Shown piece by piece: positions 43,767 to 53,643 of a DNA stretch of 64,000 bases; the stretch's first letter is position 1; each line of letters begins with the position of its first letter. The DNA comes from Brevibacillus laterosporus DSM 25 (GTDB lineage: Bacteria; Bacillota; Bacilli; Brevibacillales; Brevibacillaceae): NCBI RefSeq assembly GCF_002706795.1, contig NZ_CP017705.1, positions 2,846,001-2,910,000 of the forward strand, given 5' to 3'. A program made the position numbers and the translations under genes. A model generated the notes under the pieces. It saw only the letters and a program-made list of their open reading frames with translations, searched no databases and was not told the origin of the DNA.

Positions 43767-45062
43767 TTATTTCTGTGCCATTTTAGCAAAGCAACGGTCT
43801 ACTGCTTCTATTGTCTGTTTAATATCTGCCTCGTTATGGGCTGTTGTGATAAACCAAGCTTCATATTTAGAAGGAGCCAGGCAAATTCCTTCGTCCAATA
43901 ACAAACGGAAGAATTGGGCAAACTGTTCTCCATCAGCACTTTGGGCTCCATCATAATCTGTAACGGTGACATCGGTAAAGTAAACAGCTAAAGCACCTTT
44001 TACGCGATTAATGCGAACGGTTACACCGTGGTTTTCTGCAGCTTGACTGATGCCAGCTTCTAGTAGCATACCTAAACGATCTAGTTCTTCATATACACCG
44101 GTTTCTTTGAGCACTTCTAAGCATGCGATACCTGCTTTAATGGAGGCAGGGTTTCCGGCATGTGTACCAGCTTGGTAAGCAGGTCCAAGGGGTGCTACTT
44201 GCTCCATGATTTCACGGCGACCGCCATATGCGCCAATTGGCAAACCTCCACCAATAATTTTACCTAGGGCAGTCAAGTCAGGCTCAACTCCAAGTAGGTT
44301 CTGTGCTCCACCATAGCAGAAGCGGAAAGCGGTGATTACTTCGTCATATACGACCAAGGCTCCAGCCTCGTGAGTCAGGCGATTGACTTCTTGTAGGAAG
44401 CCTTCTTGCGGCATCACGATACCAAAGTTACCAACGATAGGTTCAACTAAAACAGCGGCAATTTCATGTCCCCATTTTTCTAGCGCTTCTTTATAGGCGT
44501 CCACATTATTAAATGGAACGGTGATAACCTCATTAGCAATACTTTGTGGAATACCAGCGCTATCTGGAATACCTAGTGTTGATGGGCCAGAACCAGCGGC
44601 TACTAATACTAAATCAGAATGTCCGTGATAGCAGCCAGCGAATTTAATGATTTTTGTTCGATTGGTGTAAGCGCGAGCCACACGAATGCATGTCATAACA
44701 GATTCTGTACCTGAGTTATTGAAACGAATACGTTCCATCGAAGGAATCGCTTCCCGAATCATTTCAGCGAAGGTAATCTCCCAAGGGGTAGGTGTACCAT
44801 ACAGTGTGCCATTTTGAGCAGCATCCACGATTGCTTTTGTAACGTGTGGATGAGCATGTCCAGTAATGATGGGACCGTATGCTGCCAGATAATCTATGTA
44901 TTTATTGCCATCTGCGTCCCAGAAATAAGCTCCTTGTGCTTTGGTCATGACGACAGGAGAACCGCCACCAACGGCTTTAAACGAACGGGAAGGACTGTTT
45001 ACGCCCCCTACAATGACACCATACGCTTGTTCATACAGTTTAGTTGATTGTTCACGATTCAT
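43767..45062 (-). CDS. gsaB: glutamate-1-semialdehyde 2,1-aminomutase (GsaB-type)
   Basis: 431 residues from the ATG at 45062 ([20 protein letters not shown]), which has aaaaaggag 10 bases upstream; the frame continues further upstream but without family sequence. PLP enzyme of class III aminotransferase fold that converts glutamate-1-semialdehyde to 5-aminolevulinate for heme. Conserved [26 protein letters not shown] and the PLP lysine in [16 protein letters not shown]. As in B. subtilis this is the hemL paralogue, set apart from the hem operon and near ygaD/ygaF. Confidence 0.93.
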   Translation of the reverse strand: MNREQSTKLYEQAYGVIVGGVNSPSRSFKAVGGGSPVVMTKAQGAYFWDADGNKYIDYLAAYGPIITGHAHPHVTKAIVDAAQNGTLYGTPTPWEITFAEMIREAIPSMERIRFNNSGTESVMTCIRVARAYTNRTKIIKFAGCYHGHSDLVLVAAGSGPSTLGIPDSAGIPQSIANEVITVPFNNVDAYKEALEKWGHEIAAVLVEPIVGNFGIVMPQEGFLQEVNRLTHEAGALVVYDEVITAFRFCYGGAQNLLGVEPDLTALGKIIGGGLPIGAYGGRREIMEQVAPLGPAYQAGTHAGNPASIKAGIACLEVLKETGVYEELDRLGMLLEAGISQAAENHGVTVRINRVKGALAVYFTDVTVTDYDGAQSADGEQFAQFFRLLLDEGICLAPSKYEAWFITTAHNEADIKQTIEAVDRCFAKMAQK

Positions 45063-45216
45063 GAATTCTTTCACTCCTTTTTCGGTCCTTTTATCATAAC
45101 ATAGGATACCAAGTGTATTTGGGGCAAGTTTCTTTTTGCAAGTTATCATTCGCTCATATACACTATCTATCGTGGTAGTTACACCATAATGCTGGAGAGG
45201 AAGGAACGCGAGAAAT

Positions 45217-46212
45217 ATGATAAACGTAACGCAATTAGAGAAAGTATTTCGCATTCACCAAGCTCGCAATGGCTTGTCTGGTGCTTTTCGCGATCTTTTT
45301 CAACGAGAATATAAAACAGTACGGGCTGTTGATGAGCTTAGCTTTGAGGTACAAGCAGGTGAAATGTTTGCTTTAATCGGTGAAAACGGAGCCGGAAAAT
45401 CAACGACTATAAAAATGCTAACGGGCATTTTGACTCCTTCTAACGGAGAGATTTTAATTAATGGCTATCATCCGTATCAGAATCGAGAAAAATATGTTGA
45501 ATCCATCGGGGTTGTATTTGGACAACGTTCACAATTGTGGTGGGACTTGTCCCCATTAGAGTCGTTTCGTCTATTGCGCCGTGTCTATAAAGTGGATGAG
45601 GAAGCTGGGCAAGCATGGCAGGATCGTTTAATAGAAGAATTGGATATGGGCTCGTTCATCCAGCAACCTGTGCGTAAATTAAGTCTTGGACAGCGAATGC
45701 GCTGTGAAATCGCTGCTGCTCTTATCCATAAGCCTAAGCTGTTGTTTCTCGATGAGCCAACAGTAGGCTTAGATGTACTGGTTAAACAAAAGATTCGTGA
45801 CTTCCTAAAAAGTCTAAATGAAACGGAAAATACAACCGTCTTGCTTACTACCCACGATGTATCTGATATTGAGGCGCTATGTAAACGAGTGTTGGTTATG
45901 GATAGTGGCAAGTTGATTTTTGACGGACTCTTAACCGATTTGAAGGAGCGCTGGGGGAATAAGACAGAAGTAGTATTCCAATTTAAACAAAAAATGACAG
46001 CAGAGAATCTGCGTGCTGCATTATCTGGGTTTGAATGTAGTATTGAGGGCATCAATGCGTACTCCCTGTCTGTGTCTTTTCAACATGAAAAGTTGCCAGC
46101 GATTTTGACTCAAGTGATGGCTAGCTTTGAACTAACAGATGTAACGATCAAAGAAACTTCTACGGAAGAGATTGTACGCAACATCTACTCGACGACAGGC
46201 GGGGGATTCTAG
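45217..46212 (+). CDS. ABC-2 type exporter, ATPase subunit
   Basis: 331 residues. One ABC domain with Walker [10 protein letters not shown] (about 54-62), signature LSLGQRMR, Walker [13 protein letters not shown] and H-loop TTHDVSD, plus a C-terminal extension (about 250-331) as in DrrA-like ATPases. The Q-loop region [14 protein letters not shown] and start with HQARNG match the COG4586-type ATPases that pair with two ABC-2 permeases, as here. Divergent from gsaB. Next gene starts 2 bases after its stop. Confidence 0.92.
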   Translation: MINVTQLEKVFRIHQARNGLSGAFRDLFQREYKTVRAVDELSFEVQAGEMFALIGENGAGKSTTIKMLTGILTPSNGEILINGYHPYQNREKYVESIGVVFGQRSQLWWDLSPLESFRLLRRVYKVDEEAGQAWQDRLIEELDMGSFIQQPVRKLSLGQRMRCEIAAALIHKPKLLFLDEPTVGLDVLVKQKIRDFLKSLNETENTTVLLTTHDVSDIEALCKRVLVMDSGKLIFDGLLTDLKERWGNKTEVVFQFKQKMTAENLRAALSGFECSIEGINAYSLSVSFQHEKLPAILTQVMASFELTDVTIKETSTEEIVRNIYSTTGGGF

Positions 46213-46213
46213 C

Positions 46214-47008
46214 ATGTGGAAACTTTATCAAGAGTTGATACGAATTCGCTTTCTGACCATGCTTGCTTACCGGGTAAATTATTACAGCGGGATTATAATT
46301 TATGCGATTAATATCGGAGCTTATTACTTCTTATGGGGAGCAATCTATTCTGGGCAGAGCAATCTAGTTGGGATGTCTTTGGTTCAAATGACTTCTTATG
46401 TCGCGATTGCTTGGATGTCTCGTGCATTCTACTTTAACAATATAGACCAAGAAATAGGACAGGACGTTAGAGAAGGAAAAGTAGCTACCGAGCTTATTCG
46501 TCCCTATAATTACCTGTCAGTAAAAACAGCACAAGCATTGGGAGAAGGGATTTTTCGCCTTGTGTTTTTTGCTTTTCCGGGGCTTCTCATCGTGCGATTG
46601 TTTATTCCTTTCGAATTTCCGCATAGTGGGCAAATATGGGGGATGTACAGTGTAAGCTTGCTACTTGGTTTTGTCGTAAATACGCAAATCAATTTACTCA
46701 CAGGCTTACTAACGTTTTTCTTCATGAGAAATGAAGGGATGATTATGGCAAAACGCATGGTTGTAGATTTGCTGTCAGGTGTAGTCATTCCGATTAGTTT
46801 CTTTCCAGGGGTAACCCAAACGATATTACAATATCTGCCGTTTCAGGCCATCAATTTTACACCTAGTATGATTTTTACAGGAGCACTCCATGGTGATAAA
46901 GCCTGGATAGCAATTGGCACACAGGTTATTTGGATCGCTTTATTGTTTATACCGATTATTCTGTTGTGGCAACGTGCAAAACGAAATTTGGTCGTGCAAG
47001 GAGGATAG
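46214..47008 (+). CDS. ABC-2 type exporter, permease subunit 1
   Basis: 264 residues with six predicted transmembrane helices. Start at 46214 (MWKLYQELIRIRFLTMLAYRVNYYSG), one base after the ATPase stop, with gggggat as ribosome site. The N-terminal cytoplasmic RxRF...YR segment and the VATELIRPYNYL loop match the COG4587 permease family. Substrate unknown; such three-gene exporters are linked to lantibiotic, polysaccharide or lipid export. Confidence 0.88.
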   Translation: MWKLYQELIRIRFLTMLAYRVNYYSGIIIYAINIGAYYFLWGAIYSGQSNLVGMSLVQMTSYVAIAWMSRAFYFNNIDQEIGQDVREGKVATELIRPYNYLSVKTAQALGEGIFRLVFFAFPGLLIVRLFIPFEFPHSGQIWGMYSVSLLLGFVVNTQINLLTGLLTFFFMRNEGMIMAKRMVVDLLSGVVIPISFFPGVTQTILQYLPFQAINFTPSMIFTGALHGDKAWIAIGTQVIWIALLFIPIILLWQRAKRNLVVQGG

Positions 47009-47012
47009 CCAG

Positions 47013-47801
47013 ATGGGGCAAGTTATACGTTTGTTTCAAGATTATCTCAGCCAGTATTTTAAAGTAAAACTGTCGTATCGGGCCAATTTCATCACTGAAT
47101 TGCTGTCTAATATCGTAAGTGAACTGTTAAATCTGGTATTCATCCTAGTTGTATTCACGCATGTCCCGACCTTACAGGGCTGGACTATGTACGAGATTAT
47201 TTTTATTTATGGATACTTTCTAGTACCATATGCTCTGTTTACAATGTTTTTTGGCTTTTGGGATTTTAATGAGCGCTATATTATCAAAGGAGAGATGGAT
47301 CGTATCTTGACGCGACCAGTCAATCATTTAGCGCAAATTTCACTGGAATCCATTTCACCAGATCGTATATTTGGAGTACTAACGGGGTTGTTAATTATGC
47401 TGTACGCGGGATGGAAGCTTCAGCTTACAATCTCCTGGTATGATCCCATTATCTTTATCCTGTTAGTATTGAGTAGTACCTTGATCTATGGTGGTGTTTA
47501 TACTGCAATAGCGTCTGTCAGTTTTTATAGTGACTCACGCACGGGAATCGCTCCTATGATCTGGAATATTCAAAACTATGGGCGTTACCCAGTAGATATT
47601 TACAACAATGCAATTGCAATTTTGTTGAAATGGATTTTGCCATTTGCATTTGTAGGTTTCTATCCTTCCGCTTATTTTTTGAAAAAAGAAGCTTTATATG
47701 GGTACACAATGTTAACCCCTGTGATGGGAATTGTCTTTTTTACCTTAGGGATTTTGATCTGGAATCAAGGTGTTAAAAAATATAGCGGTGCAGGTTCGTG
47801 A
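47013..47801 (+). CDS. ABC-2 type exporter, permease subunit 2
   Basis: 262 residues, six transmembrane helices, starting MGQVIRLFQDYLSQYFKVKLSYR, with caaggagg 7 bases before the ATG. The loop IKGEMDRILTRPVNHLAQI matches COG3694 permeases, which pair with the preceding protein as a heterodimer. The distance to the preceding stop is 4 bases. No terminator is clear before the FMN leader. Confidence 0.88.
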   Translation: MGQVIRLFQDYLSQYFKVKLSYRANFITELLSNIVSELLNLVFILVVFTHVPTLQGWTMYEIIFIYGYFLVPYALFTMFFGFWDFNERYIIKGEMDRILTRPVNHLAQISLESISPDRIFGVLTGLLIMLYAGWKLQLTISWYDPIIFILLVLSSTLIYGGVYTAIASVSFYSDSRTGIAPMIWNIQNYGRYPVDIYNNAIAILLKWILPFAFVGFYPSAYFLKKEALYGYTMLTPVMGIVFFTLGILIWNQGVKKYSGAGS

Positions 47802-47824
47802 GGAAATAGCATAATAAATTGATA

Positions 47825-47853
47825 TTGTCAGACATTGAAATTAAGGGTATAAT
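47825..47853 (+). promoter_or_regulatory. sigma-A-type promoter of the ribU leader
   Basis: TTGTCA, 17-base spacer, TATAAT, about 20 bases before the FMN aptamer. Confidence 0.7.
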
Positions 47854-47876
47854 AGTTTCGTGAGAAAAATTTCACA

Positions 47877-48024
47877 TTCCTTCGGGGCAGGGTGAAATTC
47901 CCGACCGGCGGTGATGCGCATATCGAGCGTTAGCCCGCGAGCCACTTTTGCTATATAAGGCAGGAGTGTGCAGGATCTGGTGAGAATCCGGAGCCGACAG
48001 TACAGTCTGGATGGGAGAAGGATG
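47877..48024 (+). ncRNA. FMN riboswitch (RFN element)
   Basis: The conserved RFN blocks appear in order: CGGGGCAGGGTGAAATTCCCGACCGGCGG, AGCCCGCGAGC, GGTGAGAATCCGGAGCCGACAGT, and GATGGGAGAAGGAT (each listed in part). A terminator hairpin follows, so FMN binding should stop transcription of the riboflavin transporter gene downstream. Aptamer limits are accurate to a few bases. Confidence 0.96.
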
Positions 48025-48140
48025 ACGACAGTACGATGCACACGTGCTTATTTCGCTGTGTCGGCTGAGGGAGGGGACTGCTCGATAAACAGCCCTTTAT
48101 TTCCCTATACCCTCTGGATTATGGTAAAAATCGTCAGTAT

Positions 48141-48179
48141 GCCCCTGAAGAAGCATGATGCTTTTTTAGGGGTTTTTTT
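48141..48179 (+). terminator. expression-platform terminator of the FMN riboswitch
   Basis: CCCCTGAAGAAGCAT / ATGCTTTTTTAGGGG hairpin followed by a run of seven T, between aptamer and ribU. Confidence 0.85.
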
Positions 48180-48303
48180 ATGCTTTTCTAAGAGCGGAAC
48201 AGTCGTCGTATGCTTGCTTGGTTTTGGAGCGAAAGATAACACGCGGTTGCGGATTGCTGTTGCCATCTCTCAAGAAGGAGAAAGAAAAGAGAGGATGGTC
48301 AAC

Positions 48304-48945
48304 ATGCAAGGAAAAACAAGTCACACGATTCAAAGAGAACGTCTGAAAAAGCTAGTCACGATACCTATGCTTTCGGCTATTGCGTTTTTGCTGTACTATC
48401 TAGAGTTTCATGTACCGTTGATGCCGACTTTTTTAAAGCTTGATTTCAGTACTGTACCAGCCATTATTGGTGGGCTTGTCTTTGGACCAGCAGCGGGAGT
48501 ATTGATTGAAGTTTTAAAGAATGGATTGCATCTTCTGTTAAAAAACACAGATGGCTTTATCATTGGAGAAATTGCTAATACGCTTGCAGGCGGAAGCTTT
48601 GTGTTTTTGGCTGTTTATACACAGCGATTATGTAAAAATAAAGTCGGTTTTCTTTTAGGTTTGTCAGCAGGTACGCTTGTTATGACAGTGATTATGGCTA
48701 TGGCTAACTACTTTGTATTATTGCCGTTCTATGCTGTGCTCTACTCTATCTCGATGGAGCAATTACTACAAATGTTCCATATGGAAAGCTTATGGAGTAT
48801 GATCTTACTTGGAATTGTACCTTTTAATATTATCAAAGGTGTCCTGCTGTCGCTTATTGCATACCCGGTATTTATAAAAATGTCCGCGCGACTTGGATTG
48901 ATAGTTACCAAGCCCGTTTCGTCAAGTAAACCAGTTATTTCGTAA
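48304..48945 (+). CDS. ribU: riboflavin ECF transporter S component
   Basis: 213 residues, five to six transmembrane helices: the RibU/FmnP substrate-binding component that works with a shared EcfAA'T module encoded elsewhere. Family stretches: LEFHVPLMPTFLKLDFSTVPAIIGG, GPAAGVLIEVLKNGLHL and GEIANTLAGG. Start placed at 48304 (gagagg 9 bases upstream); the ATG at 48295 is an alternative, and the frame's long upstream extension runs through the riboswitch and is not coding. Confidence 0.95.
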   Translation: MQGKTSHTIQRERLKKLVTIPMLSAIAFLLYYLEFHVPLMPTFLKLDFSTVPAIIGGLVFGPAAGVLIEVLKNGLHLLLKNTDGFIIGEIANTLAGGSFVFLAVYTQRLCKNKVGFLLGLSAGTLVMTVIMAMANYFVLLPFYAVLYSISMEQLLQMFHMESLWSMILLGIVPFNIIKGVLLSLIAYPVFIKMSARLGLIVTKPVSSSKPVIS

Positions 48946-48970
48946 ACTAGTACGATTTATGAATAAAATG

Positions 48971-49024
48971 CAAAGAAAAAAGAGGTTTCCCATTAATATA
49001 GAGGGAAGCCTCTTTTTTCTTTGC
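48971..49024. terminator. bidirectional terminator
   Basis: AAAGAAAAAAGAGG...TTCCC / GGGAA..CCTCTTTTTTCTTT, shared by ribU and the convergent HAD gene. Confidence 0.9.
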
Positions 49025-49025
49025 A

Positions 49026-49697
49026 TTATTTACTGTCTATATTCCATCTTTTTAACAACCACTCCATCATCATCGAGGGTTCTGTAAACAATACATCAGG
49101 AGAGGGATCAAAAATCCCATTGCTTTGCGATGCAGGGAACCAATTCACACCAACCGCATAAATACCGGCAGCTCTAGCCGCTGTGATATCCGCTTGGCTA
49201 TCTCCTACATAGAGAGTATTTTCCGGGTAAGCTTGGAGTTGTTTCATTGCATGAAGAATACCTTCAGGATGAGGCTTATGCTTTGATACTTCATCACCTG
49301 CTATGACGATTGGAAAATAATGAGTTAGATCTAACGCTTCGAGAGACAGATCAGCACTTCTTCTACCTTTCCCCGTAATAATTCCCATTTGAATACCTGC
49401 TTGTTGAAATGTTTCTAGCATGGTAAGCAGAGGTGCAGGGGTTACTAGCTCACGGTGCTCATCTACATATTTCTCGTAAAAACACTGAAGGGCGTCATCA
49501 CATTTCTCCGGTGGAATTTTATTTTCGATAATTCCCGCTTCCGGTGGTCCGAATAATTCAATAATCTGTTGGTCAGAATACTCCTCTTGTAGAAACGTAT
49601 AAAAGGTATGACGCATGGCCGTAAAAATAGCTGGTAATGTATCAGCTATTGTTCCGTCAAAATCAAACAGTACGGTATAGGCTTCGGAACTATGCAT
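49026..49697 (-). CDS. HAD-family phosphatase (PpaX/Gph-like)
   Basis: 223 residues from the ATG at 49697, with aaaggag 9 bases upstream; a TTG two codons earlier is possible. HAD motifs: I FDFDGTIADT (about 11-20), II GIITGKGR, III KHKPHPEG and IV YVGDSQADITAARAAG, with a helical cap. Similar to pyrophosphatase PpaX or phosphoglycolate phosphatase; the natural substrate cannot be fixed. The ArsR-like gene ends 34 bases upstream, so they may share a transcript. Confidence 0.87.
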   Translation of the reverse strand: MHSSEAYTVLFDFDGTIADTLPAIFTAMRHTFYTFLQEEYSDQQIIELFGPPEAGIIENKIPPEKCDDALQCFYEKYVDEHRELVTPAPLLTMLETFQQAGIQMGIITGKGRRSADLSLEALDLTHYFPIVIAGDEVSKHKPHPEGILHAMKQLQAYPENTLYVGDSQADITAARAAGIYAVGVNWFPASQSNGIFDPSPDVLFTEPSMMMEWLLKRWNIDSK

Positions 49698-49731
49698 ACA
49701 CAACCACTCCTTTTTGAGTAACTATGGTTAC

Positions 49732-50361
49732 TTACTCATCATCGTCTACGAATTCAGCATTATCTGGATCATCTTGGCGTGGTGAAGTTGGGAAGAGTAG
49801 ATTTAGGTAATGGAAGTTTAGTCGATCGGCTGATGGCTTGTTGTCTTTAAATCGCTGGTAGAGATCCTTCATTTCACTAAAAAGTTGATTACGTTCCTCT
49901 TTAGTCAAATGTAAATTCCCAAAGTTATATGCAAAGGTGTCCTGATAATCCTTTCGTTTATCAATATCAGATGCAGCTAGATGATTCATGGTATAAAGAA
50001 GCTCCTGTTCAGTCGCATGCAAAGGAGAAAACATAATTTCGCTCAATTGTTGAGCATTTTCTTCCACGACGAGGTGCAGATTGGCCCTGATGACTTTCGC
50101 TATTGGCTGATAATATTTTTCGATAATGGAGCCTTTTACACGGGTATCTACTTGTTGTAACAGACCAACTTTTACTAATTCTTTAACATGGTAATGCAGC
50201 CGTGCTGCGTTTTCCCCTAGTTCAGTAGCAATTTGTTTTGCGGTTCGAGGCTCTAGGTCTTCAAAAAGCTGTAAAATTTTAACTCTTTCGGGCACAGCGA
50301 AGGATTTAAGTGCCTCAGGATCTGTTATTTCAAATACTTCTCTTATCACGTTAGCCACCAC
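49732..50361 (-). CDS. ArsR-type winged-helix regulator
   Basis: 209 residues. The N-terminal winged HTH (about 15-90: ALKSFAVPERVKILQLFEDLEPRTAKQIATELGENAARLHYHVKEL) is of the HTH_20/ArsR kind without the metal-binding CxC. The C-terminal helical half (about 95-195) may bind an effector or dimerise; the tail is acidic (DDDE). Start codon GTG; a weak ribosome site leaves the exact start open (GTG four codons later is also possible). Target unknown; the HAD gene downstream and the bcp operon upstream (divergent) are candidates. Confidence 0.8.
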   Translation of the reverse strand: MVANVIREVFEITDPEALKSFAVPERVKILQLFEDLEPRTAKQIATELGENAARLHYHVKELVKVGLLQQVDTRVKGSIIEKYYQPIAKVIRANLHLVVEENAQQLSEIMFSPLHATEQELLYTMNHLAASDIDKRKDYQDTFAYNFGNLHLTKEERNQLFSEMKDLYQRFKDNKPSADRLNFHYLNLLFPTSPRQDDPDNAEFVDDDE

Positions 50362-50516
50362 CAGGTTCTTCTTTTTCTATTTGAAAAGGTCGGAATTTTT
50401 ACTATTATGTAATCGTAATGTTTTATTAAGTAAAGTGCAATGCATCTTCTCCCTTTTCTTTTTCCTAAACCTAACTTTTGTTACAATAAGAAAAATGAAG
50501 GAAAGAAGGGATTTTC

Positions 50517-50984
50517 ATGTTGGAAGTAGGTCAAGTAGCACCAGCTTTTAAAAAGCCTGCAAATAATGGTCAAACCATAAACCTAGAAGAGTATCGCGGC
50601 AAAAATGTCGTGCTTTATTTTTATCCAAAGGACTCCACACCTGGATGCACGACGGAAGCATGTGATTTTCGAGATTACCATGGTGATTTTGCCACTCTTA
50701 ACACAGTCGTGCTTGGGATAAGTCCGGACAGCGTTACATCCCATGATAAATTTATTGCAAAACATGAGCTACCGTTCCCATTAATTGCGGATGAAGACCA
50801 TAGTGTCGCAGAAGCGTATGGAGTGTGGGTACTCAAAAAAATGTATGGTCGAGAGTACATGGGTATTGAGCGTTCTACTTTTATTTTAGATACAGAAGGC
50901 AAAATTGCACAGATATACCCTAAAGTGAAAGTAAAGGATCATGTGCAACAAGTAGTAGCATACATAAAAGAACATCTAGTCTAA
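50517..50984 (+). CDS. bcp: thiol peroxidase, AhpC/TSA family (Bcp)
   Basis: 155 residues, thioredoxin fold. Peroxidatic Cys44 and resolving Cys49 in STPGCTTEACDFRD, the atypical 2-Cys layout of Bcp/PrxQ. Reduces H2O2 and organic peroxides with thioredoxin. Corresponds to B. subtilis ygaF, next to gsaB and perR there. Ribosome site gaaagaaggg. First gene of a likely operon with the M42 peptidase, methyltransferase and cobalamin adenosyltransferase (gaps of 27, 8 and 43 bases). Confidence 0.95.
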   Translation: MLEVGQVAPAFKKPANNGQTINLEEYRGKNVVLYFYPKDSTPGCTTEACDFRDYHGDFATLNTVVLGISPDSVTSHDKFIAKHELPFPLIADEDHSVAEAYGVWVLKKMYGREYMGIERSTFILDTEGKIAQIYPKVKVKDHVQQVVAYIKEHLV

Positions 50985-51011
50985 AAACAGCAAGAGGAGA
51001 GGAAGAAGACG

Positions 51012-52061
51012 ATGAATTTGTCCTTGTCTTATATGATTGATACATTTGTCAAATTAGCACAGATTCCAAGCCCATCTGGTAACACAAATCAAGTAATTTC
51101 CTGGGTATCTGAAGAATTGAGTAAAAGTGGCGTGCACGTCGAGCGGACTAATAAAGGGGCATTGTTGGCTACATTATCAGGACGCAACAACGATAAGCAT
51201 CGTCTGCTAACGGCTCATGTGGATACGCTTGGTGCTATGGTCAAAGAAATAAAAAGTAATGGTCGCCTAAAGCTTTCTATGGTGGGTGGCTTTGCATGGA
51301 ATGCGATTGAAGGTGAACATTGCCAGATTGAAACAGCTACAGGACGCATTTATACAGGAACGATTTTGACCTCTAAAGCATCTGTTCACGTATATCGCGA
51401 CAGTGGCAAGGCAGAGCGTACTGAGGATTTAATGGAAGTCAGATTGGACGAAAAGGTGACGGATGCTCAAGAGGTCAAGGCTCTTGGAATAAGTGTAGGT
51501 GATTTTGTCTCTTTTGATCCGCGTACAACTGTTACGGAGAGTGGATTCGTGAAATCGCGCCATTTAGATGATAAAGCGAGCGTAGCAATCCTTTTAGGTA
51601 TAATAAAAGCGGTTCAGGAAGATAAGCTAGAACTACCGTACACGACCCACTTTTTGATCAGTAATAATGAGGAGATTGGTTATGGTGGTAACTCTAGTAT
51701 TCCAGTAGATACTGTAGAGTATTTGGCGGTGGATATGGGAGCTATCGGTACGGGCCAAACAACTGATGAATATTGTGTTTCTATCTGCGCAAAGGATTCC
51801 TCTGGACCTTATCATTATGGATTCCGTAAGAAGTTAGTTGCATTGGCGGATGAAAATGGACTTAATTATCAAGTCGATATTTACCCGTATTATGGTTCCG
51901 ATGCTAGTGCTGCACTACGAGCTGGATATGATATTGTTCATGGCTTGATTGGACCAGGTGTTGATGCATCCCATTCGCATGAGCGTACACATTCATCTGC
52001 TTTTGATAATACTGCTAAATTAATCATGGCTTATATTTTATCGGACGAGTTGGTAATATAG
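51012..52061 (+). CDS. M42-family aminopeptidase
   Basis: 349 residues. Metal and catalytic motifs of M42 enzymes: TAHVDTLGAM (about 67-76), a bridging Asp in RHLDDKAS, the catalytic Glu pair in ISNNEEIGYG, Asp in AVDMGAIG, and the last His in ERTHSS. The PDZ-like insertion (about 80-170) is present. Cobalt- or zinc-dependent tetrahedral aminopeptidase, or glucanase-like relative; cytoplasmic peptide turnover is likely. Ribosome site agaggagag. Confidence 0.9.
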   Translation: MNLSLSYMIDTFVKLAQIPSPSGNTNQVISWVSEELSKSGVHVERTNKGALLATLSGRNNDKHRLLTAHVDTLGAMVKEIKSNGRLKLSMVGGFAWNAIEGEHCQIETATGRIYTGTILTSKASVHVYRDSGKAERTEDLMEVRLDEKVTDAQEVKALGISVGDFVSFDPRTTVTESGFVKSRHLDDKASVAILLGIIKAVQEDKLELPYTTHFLISNNEEIGYGGNSSIPVDTVEYLAVDMGAIGTGQTTDEYCVSICAKDSSGPYHYGFRKKLVALADENGLNYQVDIYPYYGSDASAALRAGYDIVHGLIGPGVDASHSHERTHSSAFDNTAKLIMAYILSDELVI

Positions 52062-52069
52062 GAGGGTCA

Positions 52070-52831
52070 GTGGTGAATATGTATCATTGGACTGACTATT
52101 ATGATCTCACACAACAAGGATTAGCAGGAGATTCGGCTTTTTACGAAGAATATGCTAAAGCAGCAAACGGGGAAGTCCTAGAATTAGGATGTGGAACTGG
52201 ACGAGTAACAATTCCACTTGCTAAGGCGGGCATCCATATGACAGGGCTTGAAATTTCTCAGGAAATGTTGGCAAAAGCAGTAACAAAGGCAGAAGAAGCT
52301 GGTGGAATCGAGCATTTGTCTTTTATTCAAGGGGATATGCGTCAATTCTCTTTAGGGAAAAAGTTTGGATTAATCATGATTCCCTATCGCTCGTTTTTAC
52401 ATTTGCTTCATATTCAGGAACAGTTGAAGGCGTTGCGCTGCATACGAGAGCATCTTCAGCCTGATGGCAAGCTGGTCTTTAATGTCTTTGTGCCGCATAT
52501 CAAACATCTCTATGAAGAGAGCGAAAAATTGACATTGCGAGGCATGTATCCGTTGCAGGACGGACAGGAAGTTGCGATGTATGATTTTACTCGTTATGAT
52601 TATTTTCAACAATTAGCAGAAGTGACACGTAGCTATGAACGTCTTGATAAAAATGGAAAAATGCAGGAGCGTGTGACTGGGCGTTTTACATTACGTTACG
52701 TCTTCCCGGCAGAATTGCATCACTTATTGCGTTTAGCTGGGTTCAAAGTTTTGGAACGCTACGGTAGTTTTGCAAAAGCTCCATTTGATGCAACCAGTAC
52801 AGAATTCATTATAGTCGCTAGCCCAGCGTAA
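52070..52831 (+). CDS. class I SAM-dependent methyltransferase
   Basis: 253 residues. SAM-binding loop VLELGCGTGRVTIPLAKAG (motif I, about 36-54), acidic motif II (GLEIS), QGDMRQF and the post-motif LIMIPYRSFLHL. Methyltransferase_25/UbiE-like fold with a C-terminal substrate half; substrate unknown. Start codons GTG 52070, GTG 52073 or ATG 52079 share the ggaggg ribosome site; 52073 has the best spacing. Eight bases after the peptidase stop, so one transcript. Confidence 0.85.
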   Translation: MVNMYHWTDYYDLTQQGLAGDSAFYEEYAKAANGEVLELGCGTGRVTIPLAKAGIHMTGLEISQEMLAKAVTKAEEAGGIEHLSFIQGDMRQFSLGKKFGLIMIPYRSFLHLLHIQEQLKALRCIREHLQPDGKLVFNVFVPHIKHLYEESEKLTLRGMYPLQDGQEVAMYDFTRYDYFQQLAEVTRSYERLDKNGKMQERVTGRFTLRYVFPAELHHLLRLAGFKVLERYGSFAKAPFDATSTEFIIVASPA

Positions 52832-52874
52832 ATTTTTACGTTGCTTATAAAAACGAAGAAAAGGTGGGTATGAC

Positions 52875-53423
52875 ATGAAGATTTATACAAAAACAGGAGA
52901 CAAAGGTCAAACATCTTTAGTTTATGGCGTACGTGTACCTAAGCATGCACCACGAGTAGAAGTATATGGAACGTGCGATGAGGCTAACTCGCATGTTGGG
53001 GCAGCAGTATCTTTTTTACCTAAAGAGCGCAAATGGGCTGAATTGTTAGAGACGTTTCACCTGATCCAAACCAAGTTATTTCATATTGGAGCAGAGCTGG
53101 CTACACCTGAAGGGAAAAAGGTTGGTTGGCCTATCGTCGATGAGGACGTAGATTATTTAGAAAAGCAAATCGATCAGTTAGATGCGAAGCTGCTTCCACT
53201 GACTAATTTTGTTTTGCCAGGTGGAAATCCTGCGGGTGCTGCTCTTCACGTAGCTCGTACGGTAGTGAGACGTGCTGAACGCGGAGCTACCGAGCTTATG
53301 GAGACAGAACCAATTAACCCAATTGCTATTAAATATTTGAACCGTTTATCGGATTTTTTATTCGTAGCAGCTCGGTATGTTAATAGTCAGTTAGGAGAGA
53401 CTGAACCTAATTTACATGAATAG
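52875..53423 (+). CDS. PduO-type cobalamin adenosyltransferase
   Basis: 182 residues. N-terminal ATP motif TKTGDKGQTSL (about 5-15), and family stretches VEVYGTCDEANSHVG, FVLPGGNPAGAALHVARTVVRRAER and YLNRLSDFLFVAAR carry the ATP- and cobalamin-site residues. It transfers 5'-deoxyadenosyl from ATP to cob(I)alamin. Homologous to B. subtilis YvqK. The GG of the usual GGxRVxKD is replaced by YGVRVPKH. Last gene before a strong terminator. Ribosome site aaaggtgg. Confidence 0.93.
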   Translation: MKIYTKTGDKGQTSLVYGVRVPKHAPRVEVYGTCDEANSHVGAAVSFLPKERKWAELLETFHLIQTKLFHIGAELATPEGKKVGWPIVDEDVDYLEKQIDQLDAKLLPLTNFVLPGGNPAGAALHVARTVVRRAERGATELMETEPINPIAIKYLNRLSDFLFVAARYVNSQLGETEPNLHE

Positions 53424-53429
53424 AACTTC

Positions 53430-53475
53430 AAACAGCCTTTTCTTATATGTGTGTATAAGAAAAGGCTGTTTTTTA
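53430..53475 (+). terminator. terminator of the bcp operon
   Basis: AACAGCCTTTTCTTATA / TATAAGAAAAGGCTGTT, a 17 bp stem followed by six T. Confidence 0.95.
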
Positions 53476-53556
53476 TAATCAATAAGTCATGCTTTGCCGA
53501 TCCCCTCTTGTCATAAAAGTAAAATTGCTGGGTCAAATCCATGTTTTAGTCGTTTT

Positions 53557-53632
53557 AAAAAAATAACCTTGTTGCAAAGCCAAACAGTGGTATACCCATT
53601 CCAATCTAGCTTATGACAACAAGGCTATCCTT
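53557..53632 (-). terminator. long-loop inverted repeat, probable terminator
   Basis: On the minus strand ATAGCCTTGTTG pairs with CAACAAGGTTAT (one wobble) around a loop of about 45 bases, followed by TTTTTTTAAAA. It follows the small membrane protein gene. Confidence 0.6.
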
Positions 53633-53643
53633 TTACATGTAAA

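Noticed and set aside
45063..45254. N-terminal extension of gsaB
   Set aside because: The extra residues are absent from the family, and a good ribosome site precedes the ATG at 45062.
47968..48303. Long N-terminal extension of ribU
   Set aside because: It passes through the FMN aptamer and its terminator; the real start is at 48304 or 48295.
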